Shown here: piece after piece, positions 44,441 to 53,133 of the stretch
Layout of the letters: every line of letters starts with the position of its first letter
Position numbering within the stretch: position 1 is the stretch's first letter
Assembly (NCBI RefSeq): GCF_027563465.1
Contig: NZ_JAPFQA010000014.1
Span: 62,001-126,000, forward strand
DNA length: 64,000 bases
Direction: 5' to 3'
Source: Mesorhizobium qingshengii
Lineage (GTDB): Bacteria; Pseudomonadota; Alphaproteobacteria; Rhizobiales; Rhizobiaceae
Notes under the pieces: model-generated
Databases searched by the model: none
Seen by the model: the letters and a program-made list of their open reading frames with translations, nothing else
What the model was told of the DNA's origin: nothing
Made by a program: the position numbers and the translations under genes

Positions 44441-45136
44441 TCACTGGTCGTCGTCGTTGTCCGTATTCTTCGACTTCAAGGCCGAGAGCTTGGCGAAGAC
44501 GGCGTTGGCGTCGAGTTCGGCATCCTCGTCCTTCGGCTTCTCGGGAGCCGGCACCAGCCGCTCGGTCAAGGCCGCCGGCAGCAGCGTGTCGCCGACCGGC
44601 TGTGCCTGTTCGCGGCCGCGCGAAGCGCGGTTGACTTCCATGTCGAGGTCGATCTGCGAGGAAAGGCCCAACGTCACCGGGTCCATCGGCTGCAGATTGG
44701 CCGAGTTCCAGTGCTTGCGCTCGCGAATCTGCTCGATCGTCGACTTGGTGGTGCCGACCAGACGCGAGATCTGCGCGTCCTTGAGCTCGGGATGGTTGCG
44801 CACCAGCCACAGGATTGCGTTCGGCCGGTCCTGGCGCTTCGACAGCGGCGTGTAGCGCGGCCCCTTGCGCTTGGATTCCGGCACCCGCACCTTGGGATCC
44901 GAAAGCTTCAGACGCTGGTTCGGATCCTTTTCGGCACGCGCGATTTCATCGCGGGTCAACTGGCCGGTCATGATCGGATCCATGCCCTTGATGCCTTGCG
45001 CCGATTCGCCGTCGGCGATCGCCTTGACCTCGAGCGGATGCAGCCCGCAGAACTGCGCGATCTGCTCGAAGGAGAGTGCGGTGTTGTCGACCAGCCAGAC
45101 GGCGGTCGCCTTGGGCATCAGCAGCGTATTGGCCAT
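44441..45136 (-). CDS. trcR: Cell cycle regulator TrcR (DUF1013)
   Basis: This 231-residue protein belongs to the DUF1013 family, conserved in alphaproteobacteria and named TrcR. Two helix-turn-helix-like parts are seen: FEQIAQFCGLHPLEVKAIAD near the start and ISRLVGTTKSTIEQIRERKH near residue 125. The tail is acidic (ends NTDNDDDQ). A GC hairpin lies in its leader at 45156-45177. The name follows family knowledge and was not checked by search. Confidence 0.82.
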   Translation of the reverse strand: MANTLLMPKATAVWLVDNTALSFEQIAQFCGLHPLEVKAIADGESAQGIKGMDPIMTGQLTRDEIARAEKDPNQRLKLSDPKVRVPESKRKGPRYTPLSKRQDRPNAILWLVRNHPELKDAQISRLVGTTKSTIEQIRERKHWNSANLQPMDPVTLGLSSQIDLDMEVNRASRGREQAQPVGDTLLPAALTERLVPAPEKPKDEDAELDANAVFAKLSALKSKNTDNDDDQ

Positions 45137-45594
45137 TTCAAAAATCCTTCTCGTTCGCCCGCGTTCCCGCGCGGGCGGTGGTTTAGAGCCACCAAAATGG
45201 GAAATTCGCGGCCTGTATAACTGCTCCCGGGTCGTTTCGCAATGTTTTTGGAAGCAATCGGCCGGAAGCCGTGGACCCCGCGGCTATCGAAACGGCTCCG
45301 CACTCCTTGGCAGTGCGACAAGCTGGCCTTGCTGGCGGGTGCCGCTCTGGCGAAAATCCGGCCGAGATGGGCACGCCCGGCCTTGTGGTCTTGTAATGTC
45401 GGAGGGAGCGCGGCCTTTTTTCAGGGTCGGCATCTTGAGGCGGTCGTCGGTGCCGCTTCGTGACACCAGCGCCAAAAAGACAAAACCCGCCGGACGGGGT
45501 CCAGCGGGTTCGGAACCGGCGACGGCAAAACCGCCTGCTTCGGCTCTTGCTTCTACAGCATGGTCCGGCTCTTGGAACGGACCATGCTCGACAA
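45137..45594. other. Intergenic region upstream of trcR
   Basis: This 458-bp stretch has no supported gene. It contains a leader hairpin for trcR (CGCCCGCG/CGCGGGCG, 45156-45177), the terminator of the DUF1127 gene, and a perfect 11-bp palindrome AGCATGGTCCG/CGGACCATGCT near 45556-45590. The middle (about 45180-45470) holds nothing I recognise. Confidence 0.6.
45474..45510 (-). terminator. Rho-independent terminator for the DUF1127 gene
   Basis: On the minus strand AACCCGC pairs with GCGGGTT and is followed by TTGTCTTTTTGG. It lies about 85 bp after the DUF1127 stop. Confidence 0.65.
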
Positions 45595-45735
45595 TCAGAT
45601 GGCCTTGCGGGCGATCTTTTCGATGTCGGCGCGGTTGATGCCGAGATCGCTGAGCTGACGCGCATTGAGGCGGTTCAGTTCGCGCACGGTCTCGGTGTAC
45701 ATGCGCCAGTTACGGAAAGCGCGGATCGGGTTCAT
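45595..45735 (-). CDS. DUF1127 small protein
   Basis: This 46-residue protein is a typical short DUF1127 member: FRNWRMYTETVRELNRLNAR followed by QLSDLGINRADIEKIARKAI. A strong site (TTGGAGGAC) precedes the ATG. Short DUF1127 proteins in relatives bind RNA and influence phosphate and carbon physiology; the role here is inferred. Confidence 0.88.
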   Translation of the reverse strand: MNPIRAFRNWRMYTETVRELNRLNARQLSDLGINRADIEKIARKAI

Positions 45736-45920
45736 GATAGTCCTCCAAGGATTGTTCGTTTCGATGATGCACAAATAGTGATCATCGATCAGGACTTGAA
45801 TGACCGATTTTGCATAGCAATGATGCAAATGCTGCATTGCAGCATTAAGCTTTTGTTCAGTTTGCAGGCAGGGACGCGCACGCCCGGGACGTCTCGAGAT
45901 CCAGGTCAGGCCGAGTCGAA

Positions 45921-46000
45921 AATGGTGGCTTCCGAGAACCGAGCGGAGCGTACTTGAAGGACGTGAGCACCGGAAGCGCAGGAAGCCGTCATTTGCAGGC
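45921..46000. repeat. 80-bp intergenic repeat, copy 1
   Basis: This element begins with TGGTGGCTTCC and contains GTGAGCACCGGAAGCGCAG. A second 80-bp copy lies at 61781-61860 in the same orientation. Both end about 26 bp beyond the stop codon of a minus-strand gene (here the oxidoreductase). Confidence 0.82.
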
Positions 46001-46026
46001 CGGCATCACCTGAATATCGATACGGC

Positions 46027-47037
46027 CTAGCCGACGTCGAGCACGATCTTGCCGATATGCTCGCCTTCTTCCATCCGCTCGTGCGCCCGCCAGGCCTCGC
46101 TGAGCGGGAGGATCATATCCATGACGGGAGCTACCTTGCGCGTGCCGAGTAACGGCCACACCTGCGCTTCCAGCGCGGCCGCGATCGCCGCCTTGAACTC
46201 GACCGTGCGCGGCCTCAGCGTCGACCCGGTGTGGGTAAGCCGCTTGACCATGATCTTCGAAAAGTCGGCGCTGGCCACCGCGCCGCCTTGCACGGCGATC
46301 TGGACGATACGGCCTTCTATCGCCGCAGCCTCGTAGTTTCGCGCCACATAGTCGCCGCCGACCATATCGAGGATGACATTGGCGCCCTTGCCGCCGGTTG
46401 CCTCCTTCACCGCGGCAACGAAATCCTCTTCGCGGTAATTGATCGCCCGGTCGGCGCCGAGCTTCAGGCAGGCGTCGCACTTTTCCTTGCTGCCGGCGGT
46501 GGTGATGACATAGGCGCCGAAGGCCGAGGCCAGCTGGATCGCCGTGGTGCCGATGCCGGACGAGCCGCCATGGACGAGCAGTGTCTCGCCGCTCTTGAGG
46601 CCGCCGCGCTCGAACACATTGTGCCAGACCGTGAAGTAGTTTTCCGGCACCGCCGCCGCTTCGGTGTGGGTAAAGCCGGCTGGCAACGGCAGCACACTGC
46701 CGGCATGAACCTTGACATATTCGGCATAGCCGCCGCCCGGCGTCAGCGCGCAGACGCGGTCGCCGATGCGCCAGCGCGATATGTCGTCGCCCAGTGCAAC
46801 CACTTCGCCCGACACTTCGAGGCCCGGCAGGTCAGACGCACCGGGCGGCGGCGGGTAGGCGCCCTTGCGCTGCTGCACGTCGGGCCGGTTGACGCCGGCC
46901 GCATGCACCTTGATCAGGATCTCGCCGGGTCCCGGCTGCGGCACGTCACGCGTCTCCGGTTTCAGCACCCGGGGACCACCGGGTTCCGAGATCGCAATGG
47001 CCGTCATCCTTGCCGGAATTCTCTGTCCGCTCGCCAT
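46027..47037 (-). CDS. NAD(P)H quinone oxidoreductase (PIG3-like, MDR family)
   Basis: This 336-residue medium-chain reductase has a GroES-like N half (AAGVNRPDVQQRKGAYPPPP) and a Rossmann half with VHGGSSGIGTTAIQLA for NADPH. DLPGLEVSGEV and the absence of a structural zinc cluster fit the quinone oxidoreductase branch. It should reduce quinones with NADPH. GACGGGAAAC precedes MASGQRIPARM. It faces the DUF1192 gene across 123 bp. Confidence 0.88.
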   Translation of the reverse strand: MASGQRIPARMTAIAISEPGGPRVLKPETRDVPQPGPGEILIKVHAAGVNRPDVQQRKGAYPPPPGASDLPGLEVSGEVVALGDDISRWRIGDRVCALTPGGGYAEYVKVHAGSVLPLPAGFTHTEAAAVPENYFTVWHNVFERGGLKSGETLLVHGGSSGIGTTAIQLASAFGAYVITTAGSKEKCDACLKLGADRAINYREEDFVAAVKEATGGKGANVILDMVGGDYVARNYEAAAIEGRIVQIAVQGGAVASADFSKIMVKRLTHTGSTLRPRTVEFKAAIAAALEAQVWPLLGTRKVAPVMDMILPLSEAWRAHERMEEGEHIGKIVLDVG

Positions 47038-47160
47038 GAAGTTTCCCGTCTTTCCTCGCCGTTGTCCGATCGGCTGTTTGCATCGACGCCCCTGCCCTAT
47101 GTATGCTGATTGGCAAATCAGGCAAATGGCCAATCTGGTTTAGCGGAGGGAGGAGCGACG

Positions 47161-47355
47161 ATGGCGATCTTCGACGACGAACCCAAGAAGAAGGCGCGCC
47201 CGCACGAGATCGGGCAGGACCTGTCGCTGCTTTCGGTCGGTGAATTGACCGAGCGAATCGGCATCCTGCGCGACGAGATCGCCCGGCTGGAAAGCGAACT
47301 CAAGGCCAAGGACAGCACCAAATCGGCCGCTGAGGCACTGTTCCGCCGCGGATAG
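47161..47355 (+). CDS. DUF1192 small protein
   Basis: This 64-residue protein matches DUF1192: MAIFDDEPKKKARPHEIGQD, then LSVGELTERIGILRDEIARL, a short coiled coil. The role is unknown. The site GGAGGGAGGAG is very strong. It is usually a single gene beside oxidoreductases or MFS genes in Rhizobiales. Confidence 0.88.
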   Translation: MAIFDDEPKKKARPHEIGQDLSLLSVGELTERIGILRDEIARLESELKAKDSTKSAAEALFRRG

Positions 47356-47444
47356 ACGCGCAGGCCGAAGGGCCTGCCGCCGAAAAGCCCGAATGCGACT
47401 GTCTTCAGACCCAGCGCCCCGCCAAGCTCGAGCCGGATCAAAAA

Positions 47445-48692
47445 ATGTTCGCAACCTACAGACCGATCCTCTCGCTGCTTCGCGGCACCGCCTTCCTGCT
47501 CGCGGCGTCTGGATTGCACGGGCTGCTGTTGCCGCTGCGCGGTCAGCTGGAAGGCTTCTCGACCGCATCGCTCGGCCTGATGGGCACGGCCTGGGCCGGC
47601 GGCTTCGTCACCGGCTGCTTCTTCGCCCCGCGCATCGTGCGCCGCGCCGGCCATGTGCGGGCCTTCGGCGCCTTTGCCGCGTCGGGCGCCATCGTGGCGC
47701 TGCTCACCGGCTTGATCATCGATGAATATGTCTGGATCCTGCTGCGCGCTTTCACTGGCTTCACCATGGCCGGCGCCTTCATGGTCATCGAAAGCTGGCT
47801 AAACGAGAAGGCCACCAACGAGAACCGCGGCACCGTCTTCGGCCTCTACATGATGGTCACCTACGCTTCGATCATGGGCGGGCAGATGATCGTCGCCGGA
47901 GGCGACGTGAAATCGGCGTCACTGTTCATGATCACCGGCATCCTGTTCTGCCTGTCGCTCATTCCGACCGCGGTCTCGACGGCCTCGCACCCCAAGCCGC
48001 TGCAGGATGTCTCGCTCGACGTCAGGGGGCTCTATGCGAACTCGCCGGTCTCGGCGGTCGCTTGCGTGTTGATCGGCATCGCCAACGGCGCCTGGGGTAC
48101 GCTGGGCGCCGTCTATGGCGCCCGCATCGGCATTTCCACCGCCGAGATTGCCTTGATGATGAGCCTGGTGGTCGTTGCCGGTGCGGCCATGCAGCTTCCG
48201 GCCGGGCGCCTCTCCGACAAGACCGACCGGCGTTTCGTGCTGGCCGGCGCTGCCTTCGGCGCCGCCTTGTTCGCGCTGGCGATCTTCCTCTTCGAGCCGC
48301 GCTCCGGCGTCTTTGTCATCGTCTTCACCGCCGCCTACGGCGCGTTCGCCTACACGCTCTATTCGATCGCGGTGGCGCATGCCAACGACCACGCCCGCCC
48401 AGAGGATTTCGTCAAGGTATCGGGCGGCCTGCTGCTGCTCTATGGCTTCGGCACGATGATCGGCCCCTTGCTGGCCGCGGCCCTGATGGGCTGGATGCGC
48501 CCGGAAGGCCTGTTCCTGGCGACCGCCTTCGCGCATCTGTGCCTGGCGGGTTATACGCTGCTGCGCATCAGCCGCCGTGCCCCGGTGCCGGTCGGAGATC
48601 GCGACGCGTTCAAGACGCAACCGGCCGATCGCTCGGTGACACCGGAAGCATTGCGGCTTGACCCGCGAAGAAAAGCAGAAGCAGGCGGTTGA
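47445..48692 (+). CDS. MFS transporter (YcaD-like)
   Basis: This 415-residue inner-membrane protein has twelve predicted helices. Cytoplasmic loop motifs are GRLSDKTDRRFVL between helices 8 and 9 and FFAPRIVRRAGHVRAF between 2 and 3. ESWLNEKATNENRGTVFGLY is a hallmark of the YcaD/YfkF group. Substrate and direction are unknown. It begins 89 bp after DUF1192. Confidence 0.87.
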   Translation: MFATYRPILSLLRGTAFLLAASGLHGLLLPLRGQLEGFSTASLGLMGTAWAGGFVTGCFFAPRIVRRAGHVRAFGAFAASGAIVALLTGLIIDEYVWILLRAFTGFTMAGAFMVIESWLNEKATNENRGTVFGLYMMVTYASIMGGQMIVAGGDVKSASLFMITGILFCLSLIPTAVSTASHPKPLQDVSLDVRGLYANSPVSAVACVLIGIANGAWGTLGAVYGARIGISTAEIALMMSLVVVAGAAMQLPAGRLSDKTDRRFVLAGAAFGAALFALAIFLFEPRSGVFVIVFTAAYGAFAYTLYSIAVAHANDHARPEDFVKVSGGLLLLYGFGTMIGPLLAAALMGWMRPEGLFLATAFAHLCLAGYTLLRISRRAPVPVGDRDAFKTQPADRSVTPEALRLDPRRKAEAGG

Positions 48693-48723
48693 GATTCGAA
48701 AAGCTTTGCCTCACAAATGAGCC

Positions 48724-48987
48724 ATGATCTTTTCCGACGCCTTCATGGCGATTGCCGACCCCCACCGGCGCCATCTTCTGGAAGAACTTCGGCGCGGCCC
48801 TAAAACCGTCAACGAATTGGCCGCCGGACTGCCGGTCTCGCGTCCAGCCGTGTCGCAGCATCTGAAAGTGCTGCTCGATGCCGGCCTGGTCAACGCCAGG
48901 CCGGAAGGAACCAGGCGCGTCTATGCGGTCAGCAACGCCGGCTTCCTCAAACTCAACATCTGGCTCGATCAGTTCTGGGAAGCCTGA
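48724..48987 (+). CDS. ArsR-family regulator, short
   Basis: This 87-residue winged-helix protein has the recognition region LAAGLPVSRPAVSQHLKVL and the wing RPEGTRRVYAVS. No metal-binding cysteines are present. The ribosome site is weak (GAG), and it may be translated with MFS mRNA 31 bp upstream. The relation to that transporter is a guess. Confidence 0.82.
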   Translation: MIFSDAFMAIADPHRRHLLEELRRGPKTVNELAAGLPVSRPAVSQHLKVLLDAGLVNARPEGTRRVYAVSNAGFLKLNIWLDQFWEA

Positions 48988-49045
48988 CTGAAGCGCGTCG
49001 CTCTGAAGCAGGTTCACTCGGCGCGCTTTGAGTCTTTGTCTTTTG

Positions 49046-49091
49046 TGCATGCCGTCGTCCCAAAACCGCTGCGCGCCATGCGCGACATGCA
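49046..49091. repeat. Intergenic palindromic repeat, TGCATGTCG family (inverted)
   Basis: TGCATGCCGTCGTCCCAAAACC and GCGCGACATGCA are the arms. The 25 bp before it (CGCGCTTTGAGTCTTTG and following) also resemble the flank of the copy at 59929, so the unit is longer than the palindrome. Confidence 0.85.
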
Positions 49092-49116
49092 TTGACCGGC
49101 CAGCCGCGGCACACGG

Positions 49117-49581
49117 TCAGGCTTCGGCACTCAGAAACGCGCCGAGCGCGTCGAGCAGCTCACCGGTGCCATGTTCGCGCGTGGCCGAAATATCATGGCC
49201 GTCGAGGAAGGCGCCCTGTTCCGTCATGACGAGCCGTGTCCCTTTGCCCTCGGCAACAAGTTCGATCGTTGTCAGCGACACCGAGACGCGGGTTTCGCCA
49301 AACAGCAGCTCGTAGCTGTAGACGATGCGCTGGTCCGGCACGATGTCCTGATAGACCGCGTTGAAATAGTGCATCTGCCCGTCGCTCGGGCAGCCGGCAT
49401 TGACCTCCTTGCCGCCGACGCGGAAGTCCATTTCATGCCGGCTGGGTGTCGGGTCGTGAGGATCGGCGAACCAGCGCCGCTTTGCGGCCGGATTGCTGAG
49501 CGCGAAGAAGACCCTCGACGGCGCCGCTGGATAGAGGCGCTCGACGACGAAGGTGGAATGGACGACGGAACGTTTGGTCAT
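49117..49581 (-). CDS. SRPBCC-family protein (Aha1/START-like)
   Basis: This 154-residue protein starts with the strand FVVERLYPAAPSRVFFALSN and has PAAKRRWFADP, then GGKEVNAGC and a C-terminal helix. It forms a hydrophobic ligand pocket; the ligand is unknown. It is the third gene of a GST-ArsR-SRPBCC operon, 11 bp after the ArsR gene. ArsR-SRPBCC pairs are common. Confidence 0.87.
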   Translation of the reverse strand: MTKRSVVHSTFVVERLYPAAPSRVFFALSNPAAKRRWFADPHDPTPSRHEMDFRVGGKEVNAGCPSDGQMHYFNAVYQDIVPDQRIVYSYELLFGETRVSVSLTTIELVAEGKGTRLVMTEQGAFLDGHDISATREHGTGELLDALGAFLSAEA

Positions 49582-49592
49582 GATTGCCTCCT

Positions 49593-49928
49593 TCAGGTCT
49601 CATCCTTGCTTTCGGAGAGAAACTCGCCCAGCCGGTCCAGCCGCCGCTCCCAGGCGAGACGCCGCTCATTGATCCAGTGTTCCGCCGCTCTCAACGCCGT
49701 GGGTTCGATCTGGCAGGTGCGCACCCTGCCAAGCTTCTGTGTACGGACAAGGCCGCTCGCCTCCAGCAGGTTCAGATGCTGGACGACGGCCGACAGCGAC
49801 ATCGCCAGCGGCTCGGCCAGCTGGCTGACCGAAGCGGGGCCTCGCGACAGCCGGTCGACCATCTGTCGCCGTGCCGGATCGGCGAGCGCCTGGAACATCC
49901 GGTCGAGCTGGGCAGGATCATGCAGCAT
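49593..49928 (-). CDS. ArsR-family transcriptional regulator
   Basis: This 111-residue winged-helix repressor has FQALADPARRQMVDRLSRGP and the recognition region LAEPLAMSLSAVVQHLNLLE. No metal site is evident. It starts 5 bp after the GST stop and precedes the SRPBCC gene, so the three are one operon that it may control. Confidence 0.87.
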   Translation of the reverse strand: MLHDPAQLDRMFQALADPARRQMVDRLSRGPASVSQLAEPLAMSLSAVVQHLNLLEASGLVRTQKLGRVRTCQIEPTALRAAEHWINERRLAWERRLDRLGEFLSESKDET

Positions 49929-49933
49929 CGCGA

Positions 49934-50590
49934 TCAGCCGTTGTTGTAGGGAAAGAACTTGAAGTAGGGCTGCGCTTCCTCGATCACCCGCGCGAAGGAG
50001 GGCCGCTGCGCGAGGCGGTCGTGATAGCGTTTCACGGCGGGATATCTGTCGCCGAACGGCTCGACCTTGTTGGCGTAGAACAGCGCGGGAGACGCCGCGC
50101 AATCGGCCATGGTGAAGGCCTCGCCCATCGCCCAGCTCTTCGACCGCATGTCCTCTTCGATGATGGCGTAGGAATTGCGCAGCTGGGCGCGAGCCTGCTC
50201 GACGCCGAACGGGTCGGTCTTGCCTTCCGGGCGCAACCGGTCGCCGACGATCTTTTGCATCGGCTCCTGGACATAGAAATCATGGAAGCGATCGGCCTGG
50301 CGGACTGCCAGCGCCAGGTCTATGTCGGCGGGAACGAGTTCGACCGGCCCCGGATAGTGCGCGGCCAGATATTCGACGACAATTGTCGATTCCAGCACCG
50401 TGCGGTCGCGCGCATCGTCGCGCAGCGCCGGCATCTTGCCGCTCGGCGATATCCTCAGGAAGGCGTCGCGCGACTCGGCATTGCCGAGATCGACGATGAC
50501 CGGAGTGAACGGTATGTCGTTCTCGTAGAGCGCGATCAGCGGCTTCCAGCAGAAGGAGGCCAGGGGATGGAAATGAAGCGTCAGGGACAT
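49934..50590 (-). CDS. Glutathione S-transferase
   Basis: This 218-residue enzyme has a thioredoxin-like N domain (LHFHPLASFCWKPLIALYEN, cis-Pro in GKMPALRDD, then LESTIVVEYLA) and a helical C domain with the capping motif AFTMADCAASPAL. Substrate specificity is not predictable. It heads the GST-ArsR-SRPBCC operon. Confidence 0.88.
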   Translation of the reverse strand: MSLTLHFHPLASFCWKPLIALYENDIPFTPVIVDLGNAESRDAFLRISPSGKMPALRDDARDRTVLESTIVVEYLAAHYPGPVELVPADIDLALAVRQADRFHDFYVQEPMQKIVGDRLRPEGKTDPFGVEQARAQLRNSYAIIEEDMRSKSWAMGEAFTMADCAASPALFYANKVEPFGDRYPAVKRYHDRLAQRPSFARVIEEAQPYFKFFPYNNG

Positions 50591-50689
50591 CTTTTCTCGC
50601 CTGTTTCGCGGTTCGTCGGTAGCGGCTGCCTTGCCATCAGCCAAGGCCAAACACTGAAGCATTCACTTCACTATTGCAAGCCTTGCTCG

Positions 50690-51547
50690 TCAAGACCCCA
50701 CCCATGCCGCCTCAATGGCTCGGGTGTGCGCGACGATTGCCGCCGATATCACCGTCCAGTCGCCCGGATGCAGTTCGTGACCGCCGCCTTCGATGGGGAC
50801 AATTTTCGCCCCGGCGACAGCTTCGGCCAGCGCCTCGCCATGCTCGACCGGAAAGATCGGATCCGCCGTGCCGTGGATGACCAGCAGCGGCGCCGTCATC
50901 TCGCGCAGGCGGCCCTTCCATGCGTCTCCGCCCTTGAGCAGGAAATGATTGGTCGCGCTCTCGAAGCCGCCGGAGCGGGCGTAATCCTGCTCGACGAAGG
51001 CTCTCGCTCGCGCCTCGTCGAACGGATGCGCGGCGCCTGCGATCGCCCGCGCGTCCCTGACGATGAAATCGACCACCTGATCGTGGTTCGACCAGTCGAC
51101 CTTCGCGCCCTCGGCGGAGTGTTCGCTATAGGCCGCGGTCGTGCCGGGCAGATGCGACGTGTCCATCCCAATTGGTGAACTGCTGATCACCGTCAGCGAG
51201 ATGACGCGCGAGGGGCGTTTCAACGCCACCAGCTGGGCGATCATCCCGCCCGCCGACATGCCGACCAGATGCGCGCTCTGGAGACCGTGGCTGTCGAGAA
51301 CGCGCATCGCATCGTCCGCCATATCGTCGAACGTGTAAGGCGGCTTTCCCGGTGGATATTTGGTCGAACGGCCGGTGTCGCGATTGTCATAGCGGATCAC
51401 GAACAGGCCGGCATCGGCCAGGTTCCGGCACAGCGCCTCCGGCCACCAGAGCATCGAGGCCATCGCTCCCATGATCAGGAGCAGCGACGGGTCTGCCGGA
51501 TCGCCAAAGACTTCGGAGATGATTTCGGGGCGTTCGATCGTCGTCAT
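50690..51547 (-). CDS. Alpha/beta hydrolase
   Basis: This 285-residue enzyme has the nucleophile elbow VGMSAGGMI (catalytic Ser), an oxyanion region LLLIMGAMASMLWW, an acid in HGTADPIFP and His in GGGHELHPGDW. It resembles TAP-like and aclacinomycin methylesterase-type hydrolases. AGGAGAGG precedes the ATG. It faces an HxlR regulator across 98 bp with TGCAA half-sites, and is probably its target. Confidence 0.87.
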   Translation of the reverse strand: MTTIERPEIISEVFGDPADPSLLLIMGAMASMLWWPEALCRNLADAGLFVIRYDNRDTGRSTKYPPGKPPYTFDDMADDAMRVLDSHGLQSAHLVGMSAGGMIAQLVALKRPSRVISLTVISSSPIGMDTSHLPGTTAAYSEHSAEGAKVDWSNHDQVVDFIVRDARAIAGAAHPFDEARARAFVEQDYARSGGFESATNHFLLKGGDAWKGRLREMTAPLLVIHGTADPIFPVEHGEALAEAVAGAKIVPIEGGGHELHPGDWTVISAAIVAHTRAIEAAWVGS

Positions 51548-51573
51548 GGCGCCGTATCCTCTCCTGTAATTCT

Positions 51574-51627
51574 GATTGCATTTTGCAATCGGTTGCACGA
51601 TAACCAGACCGATACGATAATGCAACC
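51574..51627. promoter_or_regulatory. HxlR operator candidate
   Basis: GATTGCA-TTT-TGCAATC is a perfect inverted repeat, directly followed by GGTTGCA, whose complement TGCAACC lies 23 bp further on. Four half-sites thus fill the space between the divergent hydrolase and regulator genes. Confidence 0.6.
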
Positions 51628-51645
51628 AGTTTTGCGGAGAGTCTC

Positions 51646-52167
51646 ATGAGCATGGATCGCCGGTCCGGCTGCCCGATCAATTTGTCGCTGGAAGTGTTCG
51701 GTGACCGATGGAGCCTGATCATCCTGCGCGACATGATCTTCGGCGGCAGGCGCCATTTTCGCGAGCTGCTCAACGGATCGATGGAAGGCATTGCCTCCAA
51801 CATCCTCGCCGACCGGCTGAAGCGGCTGATGGAACTCGGCATGCTGACCAAGGCCGACGATCCCAGCCACAAGCAGAAGGCGATCTACAGCCTGACGGAG
51901 ATGGCGATCTCGCTGGTGCCGATCCTCGCCCATCTCGGCGCCTGGGGCCGGGTCTGGCTGCCGGTCAGCGAGGAACTGTCGATCCGCGCCGAGCTTCTGG
52001 AAAAGGGCGGACAGCCGATGTGGGACAAGTTCATGGACGAGTTGCGCCATGAGCATCTCGGCATGCCGCTCGATACGCCGGCGGACGCCACCGTGCGCGC
52101 GACCTTGCAGGCCGCTTACGAGGCCGTGGTCGCCAGCAAGGCCCTCGGGGCCAGCACGGCCGCCTGA
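51646..52167 (+). CDS. HxlR-family transcriptional regulator
   Basis: This 173-residue regulator has CPINLSLEVFGDRWSLIILR at the N terminus, with the conserved Cys9 often used in redox or aldehyde sensing, and a winged helix (GIASNILADRLKRLMELGML). The C-terminal extension beyond about residue 110 is longer than the basic HxlR domain. It is divergent from the alpha/beta hydrolase. GGAGAG precedes ATG. Confidence 0.88.
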   Translation: MSMDRRSGCPINLSLEVFGDRWSLIILRDMIFGGRRHFRELLNGSMEGIASNILADRLKRLMELGMLTKADDPSHKQKAIYSLTEMAISLVPILAHLGAWGRVWLPVSEELSIRAELLEKGGQPMWDKFMDELRHEHLGMPLDTPADATVRATLQAAYEAVVASKALGASTAA

Positions 52168-52244
52168 TCAACTTATTTTCCCGTTTGGAGCCCGGCTCTG
52201 CTAGAAGAAGCGGAAAATCACAATTCACGGGATTGGATAAGGTC

Positions 52245-52478
52245 TTGGTTGAGAACTCTCGGGATGCTGCCCGCGCGCGCGCCGACCTGCGCTTCAAGAA
52301 GCAGGAAGAGGCGGCGACCGTCCGCCAGAAAGCCATGGCTGAATACGTCGCCGAGAGCGACGCCCGCCAGGCCAAGACCAACAAGTTGCGGGCGCTCCGG
52401 CTCGCCAAGGAAGCCGAAGACCTTGCCAACGCGGCTGCCGCGCCGGCCAAGAAGCCGGCACGCGCCAAGAAAAAATAG
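52245..52478 (+). CDS. Small Lys/Ala-rich conserved hypothetical protein
   Basis: This protein of about 77 residues is highly charged and helical (RADLRFKKQEEAATVRQKAM), ending in a basic tail (AAPAKKPARAKKK) that could touch nucleic acid. No ATG is available; a TTG at 52245 with GGATAAGG just upstream is the likely start. The function is unknown. Confidence 0.6.
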   Translation: MVENSRDAARARADLRFKKQEEAATVRQKAMAEYVAESDARQAKTNKLRALRLAKEAEDLANAAAAPAKKPARAKKK

Positions 52479-52683
52479 CGCGACTGACCGGTACCATCGA
52501 CCATCGTTCTGGAGCCATGCAAACGGCAACGCCATGTCCGGATGGTGTCGGTAAGGAACGATCCAGGCCATGCCGCCGCCTTCCATTCCACCCCATCAAG
52601 CGAAGCAATTTCAATCAAAACCGGGATTTCGCCTTGCCCCGTCGACGGTCGATGATTGACGCGTTTTTAAACAGGAGACTGCC

Positions 52684-53115
52684 ATGACCGCACTGCCGCT
52701 CGAAAAGGCCATTGAGATCATCGATGCCGCACTTGCCAGGGGCGCCGTCCTCAAGCTCAAGCCGCTCGGCGTCTCGGTGCTCGACGCCGGCGGCCATCTG
52801 GTCGCCTTCCAGCGCCAGGACGGCGCCTCGTTCCTGCGCCCGCAGATGTCGGCGGGCAAGGCCTATGGCGCGCTGGCCATCGGCATGGGTTCGCGCCGGG
52901 TCGAGACCTTCGCCAAGGAGCGTCCGCATCTCGTTGCCGGCATCTCCGACGTGTCGGGCGGTCGTGTGCTGCCGGTGGTCGGCGGCGTGCTGATCCGCGA
53001 CAAGGCCGGCGCCATCATCGGCGCCGTCGGTATTTCCGGCGATACGTCCGACAATGACGAAGCCGCAGCCATCGCCGGCATCGAGGCCGCCGGCTTCACC
53101 GCCGATCCAGGCTGA
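52684..53115 (+). CDS. GlcG/HbpS-type heme-binding domain protein
   Basis: This 143-residue protein matches the GlcG/HbpS family: a helix at the start, LGVSVLDAGGHLVAFQRQDG, then GGVLIRDKAGAIIGAVGISG and a final DNDEAAAIAGIEAAGF. Members bind heme or cobalamin or help glycolate enzymes. No glc genes are near. AGGAGAC precedes ATG. Confidence 0.85.
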   Translation: MTALPLEKAIEIIDAALARGAVLKLKPLGVSVLDAGGHLVAFQRQDGASFLRPQMSAGKAYGALAIGMGSRRVETFAKERPHLVAGISDVSGGRVLPVVGGVLIRDKAGAIIGAVGISGDTSDNDEAAAIAGIEAAGFTADPG

Positions 53116-53133
53116 GGCACCGGAGCTTCGGCT

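Noticed and set aside
45180..45470. Possible degraded tRNA or gene in the trcR upstream region
   Set aside because: A TTCGA-like segment was noticed but no cloverleaf arms pair, and open frames have no support.
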